From: Nocardia sp. XZ_19_385
GTDB taxonomy: Bacteria; Actinomycetota; Actinomycetes; Mycobacteriales; Mycobacteriaceae
Direction: 5' to 3'
Length of the DNA: 64,000 nt
NCBI RefSeq assembly: GCF_015355755.1
Contig: NZ_JACVEE010000003.1
Location: 558,001 to 622,000 of the forward strand
The position numbers and the translations under genes are program-made. The notes beneath the pieces are model-generated. The model made no database searches. It saw nothing but the letters and a program-made list of their open reading frames with translations, and was not told the DNA's origin. Shown piece by piece: positions 33,500 to 42,103 of the stretch; position 1 is the first letter of the stretch; every line of letters begins with the position of its first letter.

Positions 33500-34468
33500 T
33501 TGACCGAGACGTCGCAGAGCCGGCAACTCGAGATCGCCTGGCCCGAACTGGGTCTCACCGTGACCGCCGAACTCGACGGTCGCAACCCCGAACTGGCCGA
33601 CGCGCTGTGGGAGGCGTTGCCCTACCAGAGTCTGCAGGGCCACGCGCTGGTAGCCGGACAGCATCTGTATCACGTCGCGCCGATCCCGTCGCTGCTGCAT
33701 CTGCCCGCCTCCACCCGCATCCCGGATCGGCGCGAAGCCCCCGATGGCACCGTATTCTGTTCCGCTCTACAGCATCTGGGCATCAAATACGGGACGCTGA
33801 CCGAACCGATGCCAGCCTCTCCGGTAGGCCGGATCCGGACCGAGGACCTACCGGCGCTGCGCGAAGCCGGGCAGGCGATCTGGGATTCGGTCTATTCGAC
33901 GAAGCAGCCGATCGTGGCGGAGGTCCGCAAGTCAGGCATGGCGGGCGGCCACCGGATCCCGCATCTGATCGCCGCCGATCCGGACGCCAACCGGCTCATC
34001 CACGACGTGTACACCGCGACCGAGCGGGCCTGGCTGACCGAACCGCCGGAGCTCGCCGATCTGCACCGCGGCCTGATCCCTTCCGGTGCAGGCAGTTTCG
34101 AGACGGTGCTGCCCACGTTGTTGTTCGTCAACGGTGAAACTCGCCCGCTGGGGTACGCCACCTATGGTGGCCTGGTCCGGGCCGCCGTTCAGGACATGCC
34201 GATGGAGTCGCTGCGGCACATGGCCCGCCTGCTGGTCGGCCTACCGGCCGAGTTCCTGGGCTACTGCGGCCTGGAGCAGCTGTGGAGCTTCACCGAGCGG
34301 TTCCTGGCCTGCCTCGACCAGCTCGACCGCGACGATTTCCTGTCCGTCGCCAGCCAACTCGCGCTCTACGTCAACTGCCTGGGCGGCTGGAACCTGCACC
34401 TGTATCCGTGGGACGCCGGCGACCACCTGCGTCAGCTGCAGCCCGCGCAAGCAGGCCATCAGTCGTGA
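33500..34468 (+). CDS. McbB-family Pictet-Spenglerase
   Basis: The 322-residue protein resembles, from memory, the marinacarboline enzyme McbB along its length: NPELADALWEALPYQSLQ, HALVAGQHLYHV, PDGTVFCSALQHLGIKYG and AEFLGYCGLEQLWSFTE. McbB condenses L-tryptophan with an aldehyde in a Pictet-Spengler reaction. By alignment its Arg72, His87 and Glu97 fall on Arg77, His92 and Glu102 here. The cyclophilin-like N-terminal part and C-terminal helical bundle match the cucumopine-synthase-related family. It starts at TTG 33500, six bases after AAGGAG, and its TGA overlaps the next GTG. Confidence 0.82.
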   Translation: MTETSQSRQLEIAWPELGLTVTAELDGRNPELADALWEALPYQSLQGHALVAGQHLYHVAPIPSLLHLPASTRIPDRREAPDGTVFCSALQHLGIKYGTLTEPMPASPVGRIRTEDLPALREAGQAIWDSVYSTKQPIVAEVRKSGMAGGHRIPHLIAADPDANRLIHDVYTATERAWLTEPPELADLHRGLIPSGAGSFETVLPTLLFVNGETRPLGYATYGGLVRAAVQDMPMESLRHMARLLVGLPAEFLGYCGLEQLWSFTERFLACLDQLDRDDFLSVASQLALYVNCLGGWNLHLYPWDAGDHLRQLQPAQAGHQS

Positions 34469-35568
34469 GCTCGTTGCCCGAACGCACCGACGTCCTGGTC
34501 ATCGGCGGGGGAGTGATCGGCACGTCGATCGCGTGCCGGCTCGCCGAGGCCGGGGTCGGCACGGTCCTGCTGGAGCGCGGTGCGCTCGGATCGGGATCGT
34601 CCGGGACCACCGCGGGCGTCGTCCGGACCTACTTTCCCGGCAACTCCCTGATCAGCAGCCTGGCCGTCCGGAGTGCGGCGGCGTATCACGATTTCGCCGA
34701 GCGGACCGGAATCGACCTGGGCCTGCAGCGAATCGGTCTTCTGGTGTTGTTCACCGAAGAACACCAGGTGGCGGAGTTCCGGCGGACGCATGCTCAGCAG
34801 CGGGCCGCAGGAGTGCAGGTCGAACTCGTAACACCCACTGCGGCAGCACAATTCAATCCGCTGGTTGACGAGTCCGCCATCGTGGCGGCGGCCTGGTCGC
34901 CGGAGGCCTACGCCTGCGACCCCGCCGCTATCGTGCGCGGTTACGCCACCGCCGCTCAGCAGGCCGGTGCCGTCCTGCACACGGAAACGCCCGTCACCGG
35001 CATCGATCCCGACGGGCAAGTCCACACTCCCGCGGGCAGCATCCGTGCGGGCGCCATCGTCTGTGCGGCTGGCCCGTGGGCAGGGTCGGTCGCGGCCACC
35101 GCCGGTGTGCACCTTCCGGTGACCACCTACCCGGTCGAGATGCTCCTCGCGGACTCGCCCGCCGACGTCCCCACGTTGCCGATGACCCTGGACCCGTCCG
35201 GTCTGCGGATTCGCAGCTGGGGCGAGCGCATCCTGGTCGGGATGGGCCGCCCAGGTCCGGAAGAATCCCGGGAAGCGTGGCTGGAGCGGGTGTCGCACCA
35301 GCTCGGCGCCACCTACCCGGCACTCGCCGGTCGCCGCCTCGAGCACGGCTGGAGCGGCGACCTCGACGTCAGCCCGGACGGGATGGCCTTCATCGGCCGC
35401 GACCCCGCCCGCCCCTTCCTCTACGCGGCAGGATTCTCCGGCCAGGGTCTGTGTCAAGCGCCTGCCGCCGGGGAGATCGTCCGCGACCTCGTGCTCGACA
35501 AAGAAGGAAATCGTCATGATCGTCTTGGGGTGCAACGGATTCACACGCGTCTCGGAAGTCTTCGCTGA
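34465..35568 (+). CDS. FAD-dependent amine oxidase, DAO (glycine/sarcosine oxidase) family
   Basis: The 367-residue protein has the FAD fold VLVIGGGVIGTSIACRLAEAG and the DAO-family layout, with SGTTAGVVRTYF near the flavin and YAAGFSGQGLCQAPAAGEIV near the C-terminus. Members oxidise secondary or primary amines. In this operon it could oxidise a tetrahydro-beta-carboline-type product. GTG 34465 overlaps the stop of the McbB-like gene. Its last 53 bases overlap the carbamoyltransferase gene in another frame, an unusually long overlap. Confidence 0.85.
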   Translation: MSSLPERTDVLVIGGGVIGTSIACRLAEAGVGTVLLERGALGSGSSGTTAGVVRTYFPGNSLISSLAVRSAAAYHDFAERTGIDLGLQRIGLLVLFTEEHQVAEFRRTHAQQRAAGVQVELVTPTAAAQFNPLVDESAIVAAAWSPEAYACDPAAIVRGYATAAQQAGAVLHTETPVTGIDPDGQVHTPAGSIRAGAIVCAAGPWAGSVAATAGVHLPVTTYPVEMLLADSPADVPTLPMTLDPSGLRIRSWGERILVGMGRPGPEESREAWLERVSHQLGATYPALAGRRLEHGWSGDLDVSPDGMAFIGRDPARPFLYAAGFSGQGLCQAPAAGEIVRDLVLDKEGNRHDRLGVQRIHTRLGSLR

Positions 35569-37315
35569 ACACTTCGGCGCGGTCGGCATCGACAAGCACT
35601 ACCTGCTCGGCCACGACGCGGGCGCCGCGCTGCTGGTGGACGGCGAGCTGGTCGCGGCCGTGGAAGAGGAGCGGCTCAACCGGGACAAGAAGACCACCGA
35701 CTTCCCGGTCAACTCGGTGCGGTGGTGTCTCGACCAGGCGGGACTGCAATTCTCCGACATCGACCTGATCGCCATCCCTTTCGACTTCTCCGCCCAAGTG
35801 CTGGACGAGATGCTGTCGGGAATCGTGGGTGCGCCGATACCGCCCAGGCCGAAGCTGGACCTGTTGCACAACATCGGCAAGCTGTACACCGAGGTCGTCA
35901 GCCACGAAGCGATCCTCGCCGACTTCGCCGCGCGCACCGGATTCACGCCGGATCCGGCCAAGGTGGTGTTCGTGCCGCACCACTTCGCCCACGCGATGAC
36001 TGGCTATTACGTGGCCGGGATGAAGGACAGCGCGTTCCTCGTCAGTGACGGTCGCGCCGAGGTGCTTGCGACGCTGATGGGTGAAATCCGGGACGGGCGG
36101 ATCCGGGTCTTCGGCGAGACGGCGATCGGCGCGGAATACTCGATCGGCATCCTGTTCAGCGCGATCACGCGGTTCCTGGGATTCGTGCCCAACAACGACG
36201 AATACAAGGTGATGGGCCTCTCCGGATATGCGGCGCCGCCGGTCCCGAATCCATTCGTCGAGGACTTCGTCGAGCTACACCCCGATGGGCGATACGCCTT
36301 CCGTCAGCCCCTCCAAACGGACAATCCGCGTAGTCTCGACTCCCTCTTCGAGGAGTATTTCGGTCCGTTCCAAGCCACCCTCGAATATCAGGCCCGGGTG
36401 GCCGCGGCGGCGCAGGAAATGCTGAATGTCGTGACCCGCCACCAACTTCGCGCACTGGAAGCCAAGACGGATTTGGGTCACTTGCTGTTCGAAGGTGGCG
36501 TGGCGCTGAACTGCCTCAACAACACTCCGCTGTTCGAGGGCTCGCGGTTCGACGATATGGACGTGAGTTTCGGTGCCAGCGATACCGGTGTTGTGCTGGG
36601 CGCTGCGGTCTACGCCTGGATGAACCACCCGGACAACGACGGCCAGCAGAAATCCGTGCCACGCGTAACTCCTTATCTCGGACCGGAGTACGACGATTCG
36701 GCGATCGAACAGAGCCTGCGGGAGTTCAGCGATCGAGTGGGATGGACGCGGCTGAGCGACGACGAAATCGTCGATCAAGTCTCGAAACTGCTCACCGAGA
36801 AGGTCGTCATCGGCTGGTACGAGGGCCGGATCGAGCACGGCCCACGGGCTTTGGGGCACCGCAGCATCCTCGCCAACCCGAAGTTCCCGGATATCAAGGA
36901 TGTCATCAACACCCGGGTCAAACACCGCGAGCCGTTTCGTCCGTTCGCGCCGATCGTGCTCGAAGCGGACGCGCCGCGGATCTTCGAGATGGGACGCAAA
37001 ACCCGTTCGCCGTACATGACTTTCGTCTTCCCGGTGCGGCCGGAGTTCCACGACGTGATCCCGGGCGCGACCCATGTGGACGGCACCTCCAGGGTGCAGA
37101 CGATCACCGAGGCGGACACCCCGCGATTGGCGGACCTGTTGCGCCGATTCACCGCGCTGACCGACGTCCCGTGCCTGATCAACACTTCGTTCAACGTGGC
37201 GGGGGAGCCGATCGTCTGCTCTCCGGCCGACGCGCTGAACTGCTTCCTGGGCACGGAAATCGATTACCTGGTGCTCGGCAATTACCTGGTTACGAAGGCC
37301 GATACCGGCGCATGA
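35516..37315 (+). CDS. carbamoyltransferase, NodU/CmcH/TobZ family
   Basis: The 599-residue protein has the Kae1-like N-terminal part with the metal-binding HHFAHAMTGYY and the YrdC-like C-terminal part with EGRIEHGPRALGHRS and a late INTSFNVAGEPI. Members transfer a carbamoyl group from carbamoyl phosphate, via carbamoyl-AMP, to a hydroxyl group on sugars or antibiotics. AAGGAAA precedes the ATG. In this operon it would decorate the alkaloid product. A phosphatase gene overlaps its stop by four bases. Confidence 0.92.
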   Translation: MIVLGCNGFTRVSEVFAEHFGAVGIDKHYLLGHDAGAALLVDGELVAAVEEERLNRDKKTTDFPVNSVRWCLDQAGLQFSDIDLIAIPFDFSAQVLDEMLSGIVGAPIPPRPKLDLLHNIGKLYTEVVSHEAILADFAARTGFTPDPAKVVFVPHHFAHAMTGYYVAGMKDSAFLVSDGRAEVLATLMGEIRDGRIRVFGETAIGAEYSIGILFSAITRFLGFVPNNDEYKVMGLSGYAAPPVPNPFVEDFVELHPDGRYAFRQPLQTDNPRSLDSLFEEYFGPFQATLEYQARVAAAAQEMLNVVTRHQLRALEAKTDLGHLLFEGGVALNCLNNTPLFEGSRFDDMDVSFGASDTGVVLGAAVYAWMNHPDNDGQQKSVPRVTPYLGPEYDDSAIEQSLREFSDRVGWTRLSDDEIVDQVSKLLTEKVVIGWYEGRIEHGPRALGHRSILANPKFPDIKDVINTRVKHREPFRPFAPIVLEADAPRIFEMGRKTRSPYMTFVFPVRPEFHDVIPGATHVDGTSRVQTITEADTPRLADLLRRFTALTDVPCLINTSFNVAGEPIVCSPADALNCFLGTEIDYLVLGNYLVTKADTGA

Positions 37316-37950
37316 TGTCCGGGTCGGAGATCCCTACGACGCTGCTACTGCTGCGGCACGGCGAGACCGCGCTGACGGCGGAGAAGCGGCTTTCGGGCAG
37401 CGGGGGCTCCGACCCGGCTCTGTCGGAAATCGGGCGGCGGCAGGCCGAAGCCGCCGCGGAGCTGCTCGCGGCGCGCGGCGCGGTGCATGCGGTCGTTTCG
37501 TCGCCGCTGCGCCGATGCCGGGAGACCGCCGCGGCGGCCGCACGCCGGCTGAGCCTCCAGCTCCGGATCGACGAGGGATTGCTCGAGGCGGATTTCGGTG
37601 TGTGGGAAGGACTTACGTTCGCCGAGGTACGCGAGCGTTACCCAGTCGAGTTCGCAGCGTGGTTGGAGTCGCCTGCGGCGGTGCCGGGTGGCACAGGCGA
37701 GTCGCTCGATTCGGTGACGCGCCGGGTTGCCTTGTCGCGGGACAAACTGCTGGCTCGGTACCAGGGACAGACGGTGCTGGTCGTCTCGCACGTCGCGCCA
37801 CTGCGGACGCTGGTCCGATTGGCGCTCGGCGCACCACCCGCAGCACTGTTCCGGATGGAACTGGCCGCAGCTTCGGTCTCGGAGGTGGCCTACGACGGAA
37901 ATGGGAATGCCTCGCTTCGATTGCTGAACGACACATCGCACCTGCGTTGA
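37312..37950 (+). CDS. histidine phosphatase (phosphoglycerate mutase-like)
   Basis: The 212-residue protein has the RHG motif LLLLRHGETALTA, a SSPLRRCRETA block and a late VVSHVAPLRTLV with the second catalytic histidine. It is a cofactor-independent histidine phosphatase. The ATGA overlap with the carbamoyltransferase gene ties it to the operon; it may remove a phosphate from an intermediate or be a housekeeping partner. No transporter follows. Confidence 0.88.
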   Translation: MMSGSEIPTTLLLLRHGETALTAEKRLSGSGGSDPALSEIGRRQAEAAAELLAARGAVHAVVSSPLRRCRETAAAAARRLSLQLRIDEGLLEADFGVWEGLTFAEVRERYPVEFAAWLESPAAVPGGTGESLDSVTRRVALSRDKLLARYQGQTVLVVSHVAPLRTLVRLALGAPPAALFRMELAAASVSEVAYDGNGNASLRLLNDTSHLR

Positions 37951-38069
37951 CCTCGACGATCGCGGGTTGTCGGCGCGCCGTCGTGTTCCGCCCCGGATTT
38001 GCCCCTCCGTACGGCAGAGTTATGGCAACTTTGCAGTTACCGATGGCCGGATCGAGAAGAGGAGCAGTA

Positions 38070-38591
38070 ATGCAGCGCTTGTTCGCAGTCCTGGCGGGAG
38101 TGGCCCTCATCGGAGGCGCCGCGGCGTGCTCGAACGATTCCGAACCGTCACCGAAGCCGAGCACCACCTTCAGGACCACGGTCCCGGTCACGACCCCCGC
38201 GTCCTCGGCCACGACGACGACAGCGCCTGCGCAGCCGACCACCAGCCCCGGCCAGACCGGCGCCGACGGCTCCACCGGAAACAATCTGAGCCCCGAGTAC
38301 TGCGCGAAGAACCAGGACCCGGGCTGCCCGCGCGGCAGCTACATCGGCCCCGACGCCATCCCGAACCCCAACGGTGACGGCACCTGGGTCCCGTGCGAGG
38401 GCACGATCTGCACCAACCCCAACCACGGCGCGGGCCCCGAAACCACCACTCCCGCAGTCGAACCCACCACGACCAGCCCGCAGAACTCCGGCCCGGTCGC
38501 GGGCGCGCCGTGCGAAGGCGACGGCCAGTGGGTCCACCTCGAGGGCGGCGACGCCGCGCACTACGGCACCGAATGGCTCTGCCGCCACTGA
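38070..38591 (+). CDS. secreted lipoprotein, unknown function
   Basis: The 173-residue protein starts with a lipoprotein signal, FAVLAGVALIGGAAAC, with the lipobox cysteine near residue 21. A Thr/Pro/Ser-rich linker follows, then a small domain with several cysteines (YCAKNQDPGCPRG, WVPCEGTICTNP, APCEGDGQW) that probably form disulfides. AGAGGAG stands about six bases before the ATG. It should be anchored to the outer face of the membrane. Family not recognised. Confidence 0.78.
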   Translation: MQRLFAVLAGVALIGGAAACSNDSEPSPKPSTTFRTTVPVTTPASSATTTTAPAQPTTSPGQTGADGSTGNNLSPEYCAKNQDPGCPRGSYIGPDAIPNPNGDGTWVPCEGTICTNPNHGAGPETTTPAVEPTTTSPQNSGPVAGAPCEGDGQWVHLEGGDAAHYGTEWLCRH

Positions 38592-38690
38592 TCTCCGCGG
38601 CGCTCGGTGACCGCCGAGGGCAATGCGAAACGGGCCGTCTTCGATCCTGCCGCACGACGCAGTGCAAGGATGAAAACCGTGGGCGACGTG

Positions 38691-39488
38691 ATGAGCAGGA
38701 ACCGGGTAACAATCTCAGGACCGGCCGGTGCGCCGGTGGTGGTGCTGGCGCACGGGTTCGGTTGTGACCAGAACCTGTGGCGGCTCGTGGTGCCGATCTT
38801 GGAGCAGCGTTTCACCGTGGTGCTTTTCGATCACGTGGGTTCGGGCAAGTCGGATCTTTCGGCGTGGGATCCGGAACGGTATTCCACTCTGGCGGGTTAC
38901 GCCGAGGACATCCGGGAGGTGTGCCGCGCGGTCGGGCTGGGTCCGGTGGTGCTGGTCGGGCATTCGGTGGCGGCGATGATGGGTGTGCTGGCCGTGGCGG
39001 CGGAGCCGGAGCTGTTCCGGGGTCTGGTGTTGCTGGCGCCGAGCCCGTGCTTCCTCGACGACCCCGAGACCGGGTACCGCGGTGGCTTCAGCGCCGCCGA
39101 CATCGGCGAACTGCTCGAGTCGCTGGACGCCAACTATCTGGGCTGGTCCGGCGCGATGGCGCCGGTGATCATGGGTAATCCGGACCGCCCCGAGCTGGCC
39201 GAGGAGCTGGAGAGCAGCTTCTGCCGCACCGATCCCGAGATCGCGCGGGTCTTCGCGCGCGTCACCTTCCTGTCCGACAACCGCGAGGACCTGGCCGCGG
39301 TGCCGGTGCCGACGTTGGTCGCGCAATGCTCCAACGATGCGATCGCGCCGCCGGAGGTGGGCGAGTTCGTCCGTTCCCGCATCGCCGGCAGCCGCCTGGT
39401 AACCCTGACCGCGACCGGGCACTGCCCGCAACTGGCCGCCCCCGAGGAGACCGCCGCCGAAATCGCCGACTTCATCAGTAGTTTGTGA
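38691..39488 (+). CDS. rsbQ: RsbQ-like alpha/beta hydrolase
   Basis: The product closely follows Bacillus RsbQ as I recall it: HGFGCDQNLW, FDHVGSGKSDL, the nucleophile VGHSVAAMMG, ELESSFCRTDPEIARVFA and ATGHCPQL with the catalytic histidine. RsbQ is needed for energy-stress signalling through the phosphatase RsbP and may release a small hydrophobic signal. ATG 38691 gives a length like RsbQ (265 residues); ATG 38670 is the alternative. Its stop overlaps the start of an RsbP-like gene. Confidence 0.88.
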   Translation: MSRNRVTISGPAGAPVVVLAHGFGCDQNLWRLVVPILEQRFTVVLFDHVGSGKSDLSAWDPERYSTLAGYAEDIREVCRAVGLGPVVLVGHSVAAMMGVLAVAAEPELFRGLVLLAPSPCFLDDPETGYRGGFSAADIGELLESLDANYLGWSGAMAPVIMGNPDRPELAEELESSFCRTDPEIARVFARVTFLSDNREDLAAVPVPTLVAQCSNDAIAPPEVGEFVRSRIAGSRLVTLTATGHCPQLAAPEETAAEIADFISSL

Positions 39489-40696
39489 TGATGATGTGCC
39501 GCGCTAACGATCCGGAGCAACATGCGGAGTTCGCGGCACTCCTGGAGGACGACGTCGAGGATCTCTACGAGAACGCACCGTGCGGGTACCTGTCGACGCT
39601 GCTGGACGGGCGCATCGCGAAGGTGAACACCACGCTGCTGGACTGGCTCGGATACCGGCGCGACGACCTGGTGGGCAAACGCTCTTTCAGCGACCTGCTG
39701 ACCGTCGGCGGACGCATCTACCACGAAACGCATTTCGCGCCGCTGCTGCGGATGCAGGGTCAGATCAGTGGCATCGCGCTGGAGATGCGGACCGCCGACG
39801 GCGAGCGACTACCGGTGCTGGTGACATCGCGGGTGACCACGGGTGCCGATGGACAGCCGCTGCTGATCCGCAGCACCGTCTTCGACGCCCGTGACCGCCG
39901 GGCCTATGAAGTGGAACTGCTGCGCGCCCGCCGGGAAGCCGACCGGGAGCGCGAACGCCTACAACGTCTGAACGCGACCCTGCAACGCACCCTGCTACCC
40001 CCGGCGCTGGAACCGGTCCCGGGCATGGAGGTCGCCGCGCACTACCACGCCGCCTCCACCGAAGAGGTCGGCGGCGACTTCTACGATCTGTTCCCGATTT
40101 CCCCGGGCGTGTGGGGTTTCTTCCTCGGCGACGTGTGCGGCAAGGGCGTCGACGCCGCGATCATGACCTCGCAGGCGCGGTACACGCTGCGTGCCGCCGC
40201 GGTCCACGACCCCGAGCCCGCCGCGGTCCTGACTCATCTCAACACCGTCATGGTGCGCGACGCGCAACCGGGGACCCCGCGGTTCTGCACCGTGCTCTAC
40301 GGCCAGCTCGTCCTCGATCCCGACGAGCCCCGGGCCACGGTTACGCTGGCGTCCGGTGGGCATCCTCCGGCGATCCTGTTGCGCGGCAACGGTTCCGCCG
40401 ACTATCTGCCAACTCCCGGCGGGCAGTTGATCGGCGTCCTGCCCGACGCCGCCATCATCACCCGCACCTGCACGCTGGAGCCCGGCGACACACTGCTGCT
40501 CTACACCGACGGAATCACCGAGGCCCGCACCGCCGACGGATGGTACGGCGAGGCCAAGCTCCTCGACTTCGCCCGCGCGCTGGCTCCGGCTTCGGCCACC
40601 GGCACTATCGCCGCGGTATCGGATCTGCTCGATTCCCTCGGATCCGGCGTCACCGACGACACCGCGGTGCTCGCCCTGCATCTGCCGGCCGCATGA
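39488..40696 (+). CDS. rsbP: RsbP-like PP2C phosphatase with PAS domain
   Basis: The 402-residue protein has an N-terminal PAS domain (about 25-140; YENAPCGYLSTLLDGRIAKV), a coiled-coil linker rich in Arg and Glu (about 145-170) and a C-terminal PP2C/SpoIIE phosphatase domain (EVGGDFYDLF, FLGDVCGKGVDAA, LLYTDGITEA). This is the RsbP layout. It would dephosphorylate an RsbV-like anti-anti-sigma factor in response to a PAS-sensed signal. It is coupled to the RsbQ-like gene by a TGATG overlap; no RsbV or RsbW gene is nearby. Confidence 0.88.
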   Translation: MMMCRANDPEQHAEFAALLEDDVEDLYENAPCGYLSTLLDGRIAKVNTTLLDWLGYRRDDLVGKRSFSDLLTVGGRIYHETHFAPLLRMQGQISGIALEMRTADGERLPVLVTSRVTTGADGQPLLIRSTVFDARDRRAYEVELLRARREADRERERLQRLNATLQRTLLPPALEPVPGMEVAAHYHAASTEEVGGDFYDLFPISPGVWGFFLGDVCGKGVDAAIMTSQARYTLRAAAVHDPEPAAVLTHLNTVMVRDAQPGTPRFCTVLYGQLVLDPDEPRATVTLASGGHPPAILLRGNGSADYLPTPGGQLIGVLPDAAIITRTCTLEPGDTLLLYTDGITEARTADGWYGEAKLLDFARALAPASATGTIAAVSDLLDSLGSGVTDDTAVLALHLPAA

Positions 40697-40700
40697 CCAC

Positions 40701-41267
40701 TCACCTCGTGCGGTAGCGCTGCAGCACCACACCCGACCGCCCGAACGGAACAGTCTCGATCAGGCGCAGATCGCGGCGCGGCCCGTCAGCGAACAGTGGC
40801 CGACCACCGCCCAGGACTACCGGAAAGACCAGCAGCCGGTATTCGTCGATCAGGTCCAACCGCATGAACTCCCGGGCGGTACCGAGTCCGGCGAACAAGA
40901 TCAGCGGCTTGCCCGGCTGCGCCTTGAGGGCTCCGATCTCCCCGGCGAGATCGCCGCCGACCCGGGTCGCAGGCTGCCAAGCCAGATCGCGTTGCTGCCG
41001 GGAGACGACAAGCTTCGGCAGCCCATTCACCTTGGGCGCCAACATCTTGTCGCCCGGGGTCGCGGGATTGCGCTCGGCCTCCGGCCAGTACTCACCGAGC
41101 AGTTCATAACTCACCCGCCCGAAGATCTGGGCATCCACGCTATCCAGCAGGCCGGAAAGGTACTGATCGAGATCTGGGTCGTCGACTTCGATCCAGTCCA
41201 GATTTCCCTCGGGCCCCTCGGCCATCCCGTCCACCGACACCATCATCTGCAGAATCAATTCGCGCAT
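40701..41267 (-). CDS. dihydrofolate-reductase-like (RibD C-terminal domain) protein
   Basis: The 188-residue protein starts MRELILQMMVSVDGMAEG and has AQIFGRVSYELLGEYW and LVFPVVLGGGRPLF, standard for stand-alone RibD-C proteins. A reductase role with NADPH is expected, but the substrate is unknown. It converges on the RsbP-like gene with a 4-bp gap. It is the third gene of this kind in the window. Confidence 0.85.
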   Translation of the reverse strand: MRELILQMMVSVDGMAEGPEGNLDWIEVDDPDLDQYLSGLLDSVDAQIFGRVSYELLGEYWPEAERNPATPGDKMLAPKVNGLPKLVVSRQQRDLAWQPATRVGGDLAGEIGALKAQPGKPLILFAGLGTAREFMRLDLIDEYRLLVFPVVLGGGRPLFADGPRRDLRLIETVPFGRSGVVLQRYRTR

Positions 41268-41383
41268 ATTGAGAGGACGGGATTTCTGCGCGGAAGTAAT
41301 CGGTAGCGAGCTGGACGGGGTTTCCCTCTAGATCAACCGGCTATCCCAGCAAGCGGGAGATCCACGACAGGAGGTTAGGGAAC

Positions 41384-41533
41384 ATGACTATGCGAGACAT
41401 CATCGCCCAGCTCCACCAGGACATCACCACCGCCGAGGACGCCGGAGACGAACAGACCGCGGCCCGGTTGCGCAACGAGCTCGAACAAGCGTTGGAACAG
41501 TCCGGCGAAACGGCACCGCCGCCGGAGCAGTAA
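41384..41533 (+). CDS. small helical protein, 49 residues
   Basis: AGGAGG lies about nine bases before an ATG opening 49 codons: MTMRDIIAQLHQDITTAEDA followed by a Glu/Ala/Leu-rich helix. It looks like one amphipathic helix pair. I do not recognise it, but the ribosome site and coding-like composition support it. Confidence 0.55.
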   Translation: MTMRDIIAQLHQDITTAEDAGDEQTAARLRNELEQALEQSGETAPPPEQ

Positions 41534-41574
41534 ATCGATTGGCGACCCCGGCGGCGCCAGGCAGGATGCGGCCT

Positions 41575-42096
41575 ATGGATACGTCGCGTTCCGCCCTCCT
41601 GCGCTGGCAGTTCGACCTGGTCTGGTCGCTGTTCGAATACCACCTCGAGCGACTGGAAACAGCCGACTTCCTCTGGGAGCCAGCGGATTTGTGCTGGACC
41701 CTGCACCAGGACGACACCGGCACCTGGGTGCCGGACTGGGCCGATTCCGAACCCGACCCGATCCCGGTCCCCACCATCGGCTGGCTCAGCTGGCACATCG
41801 GATGGTGGTGGACCGTCACCATCGACCACCTGCGCCGACATCCGCCGCACGACCGTTCTGAAATCACCTGGCCAGGACCCGGACCGGCCGCGATCGACTG
41901 GCTGCGCGACCTGCGCACCCAGTGGTTGGAGATCCTCGATGAGATCAGCGAAGCCGACCTCGATGCGCCGGCGACATTTCCGTGGCAGGACCCCGACAAG
42001 TCTGTCGCCCACACGGCCGCCTGGGTGAACGCCGAGTTGATGAAGAACGCCGCCGAAATCGGCCAGCTACGCCTCCTGCGCGCTGCCCGGAACTAG
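41575..42096 (+). CDS. DinB-family protein
   Basis: The 173-residue protein resembles the DinB_2 four-helix bundle: RWQFDLVWSLFEYHLERLE, a GWLSWHIGWWWT histidine helix and a late AWVNAELMKNAAEIGQ helix. The last helix lacks the usual histidine pair (ANVN replaces HxxHH), so the metal site may be incomplete. AGGA precedes the ATG at 41575. Function unknown. Confidence 0.7.
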   Translation: MDTSRSALLRWQFDLVWSLFEYHLERLETADFLWEPADLCWTLHQDDTGTWVPDWADSEPDPIPVPTIGWLSWHIGWWWTVTIDHLRRHPPHDRSEITWPGPGPAAIDWLRDLRTQWLEILDEISEADLDAPATFPWQDPDKSVAHTAAWVNAELMKNAAEIGQLRLLRAARN

Positions 42097-42103
42097 TGCG
42101 CCT

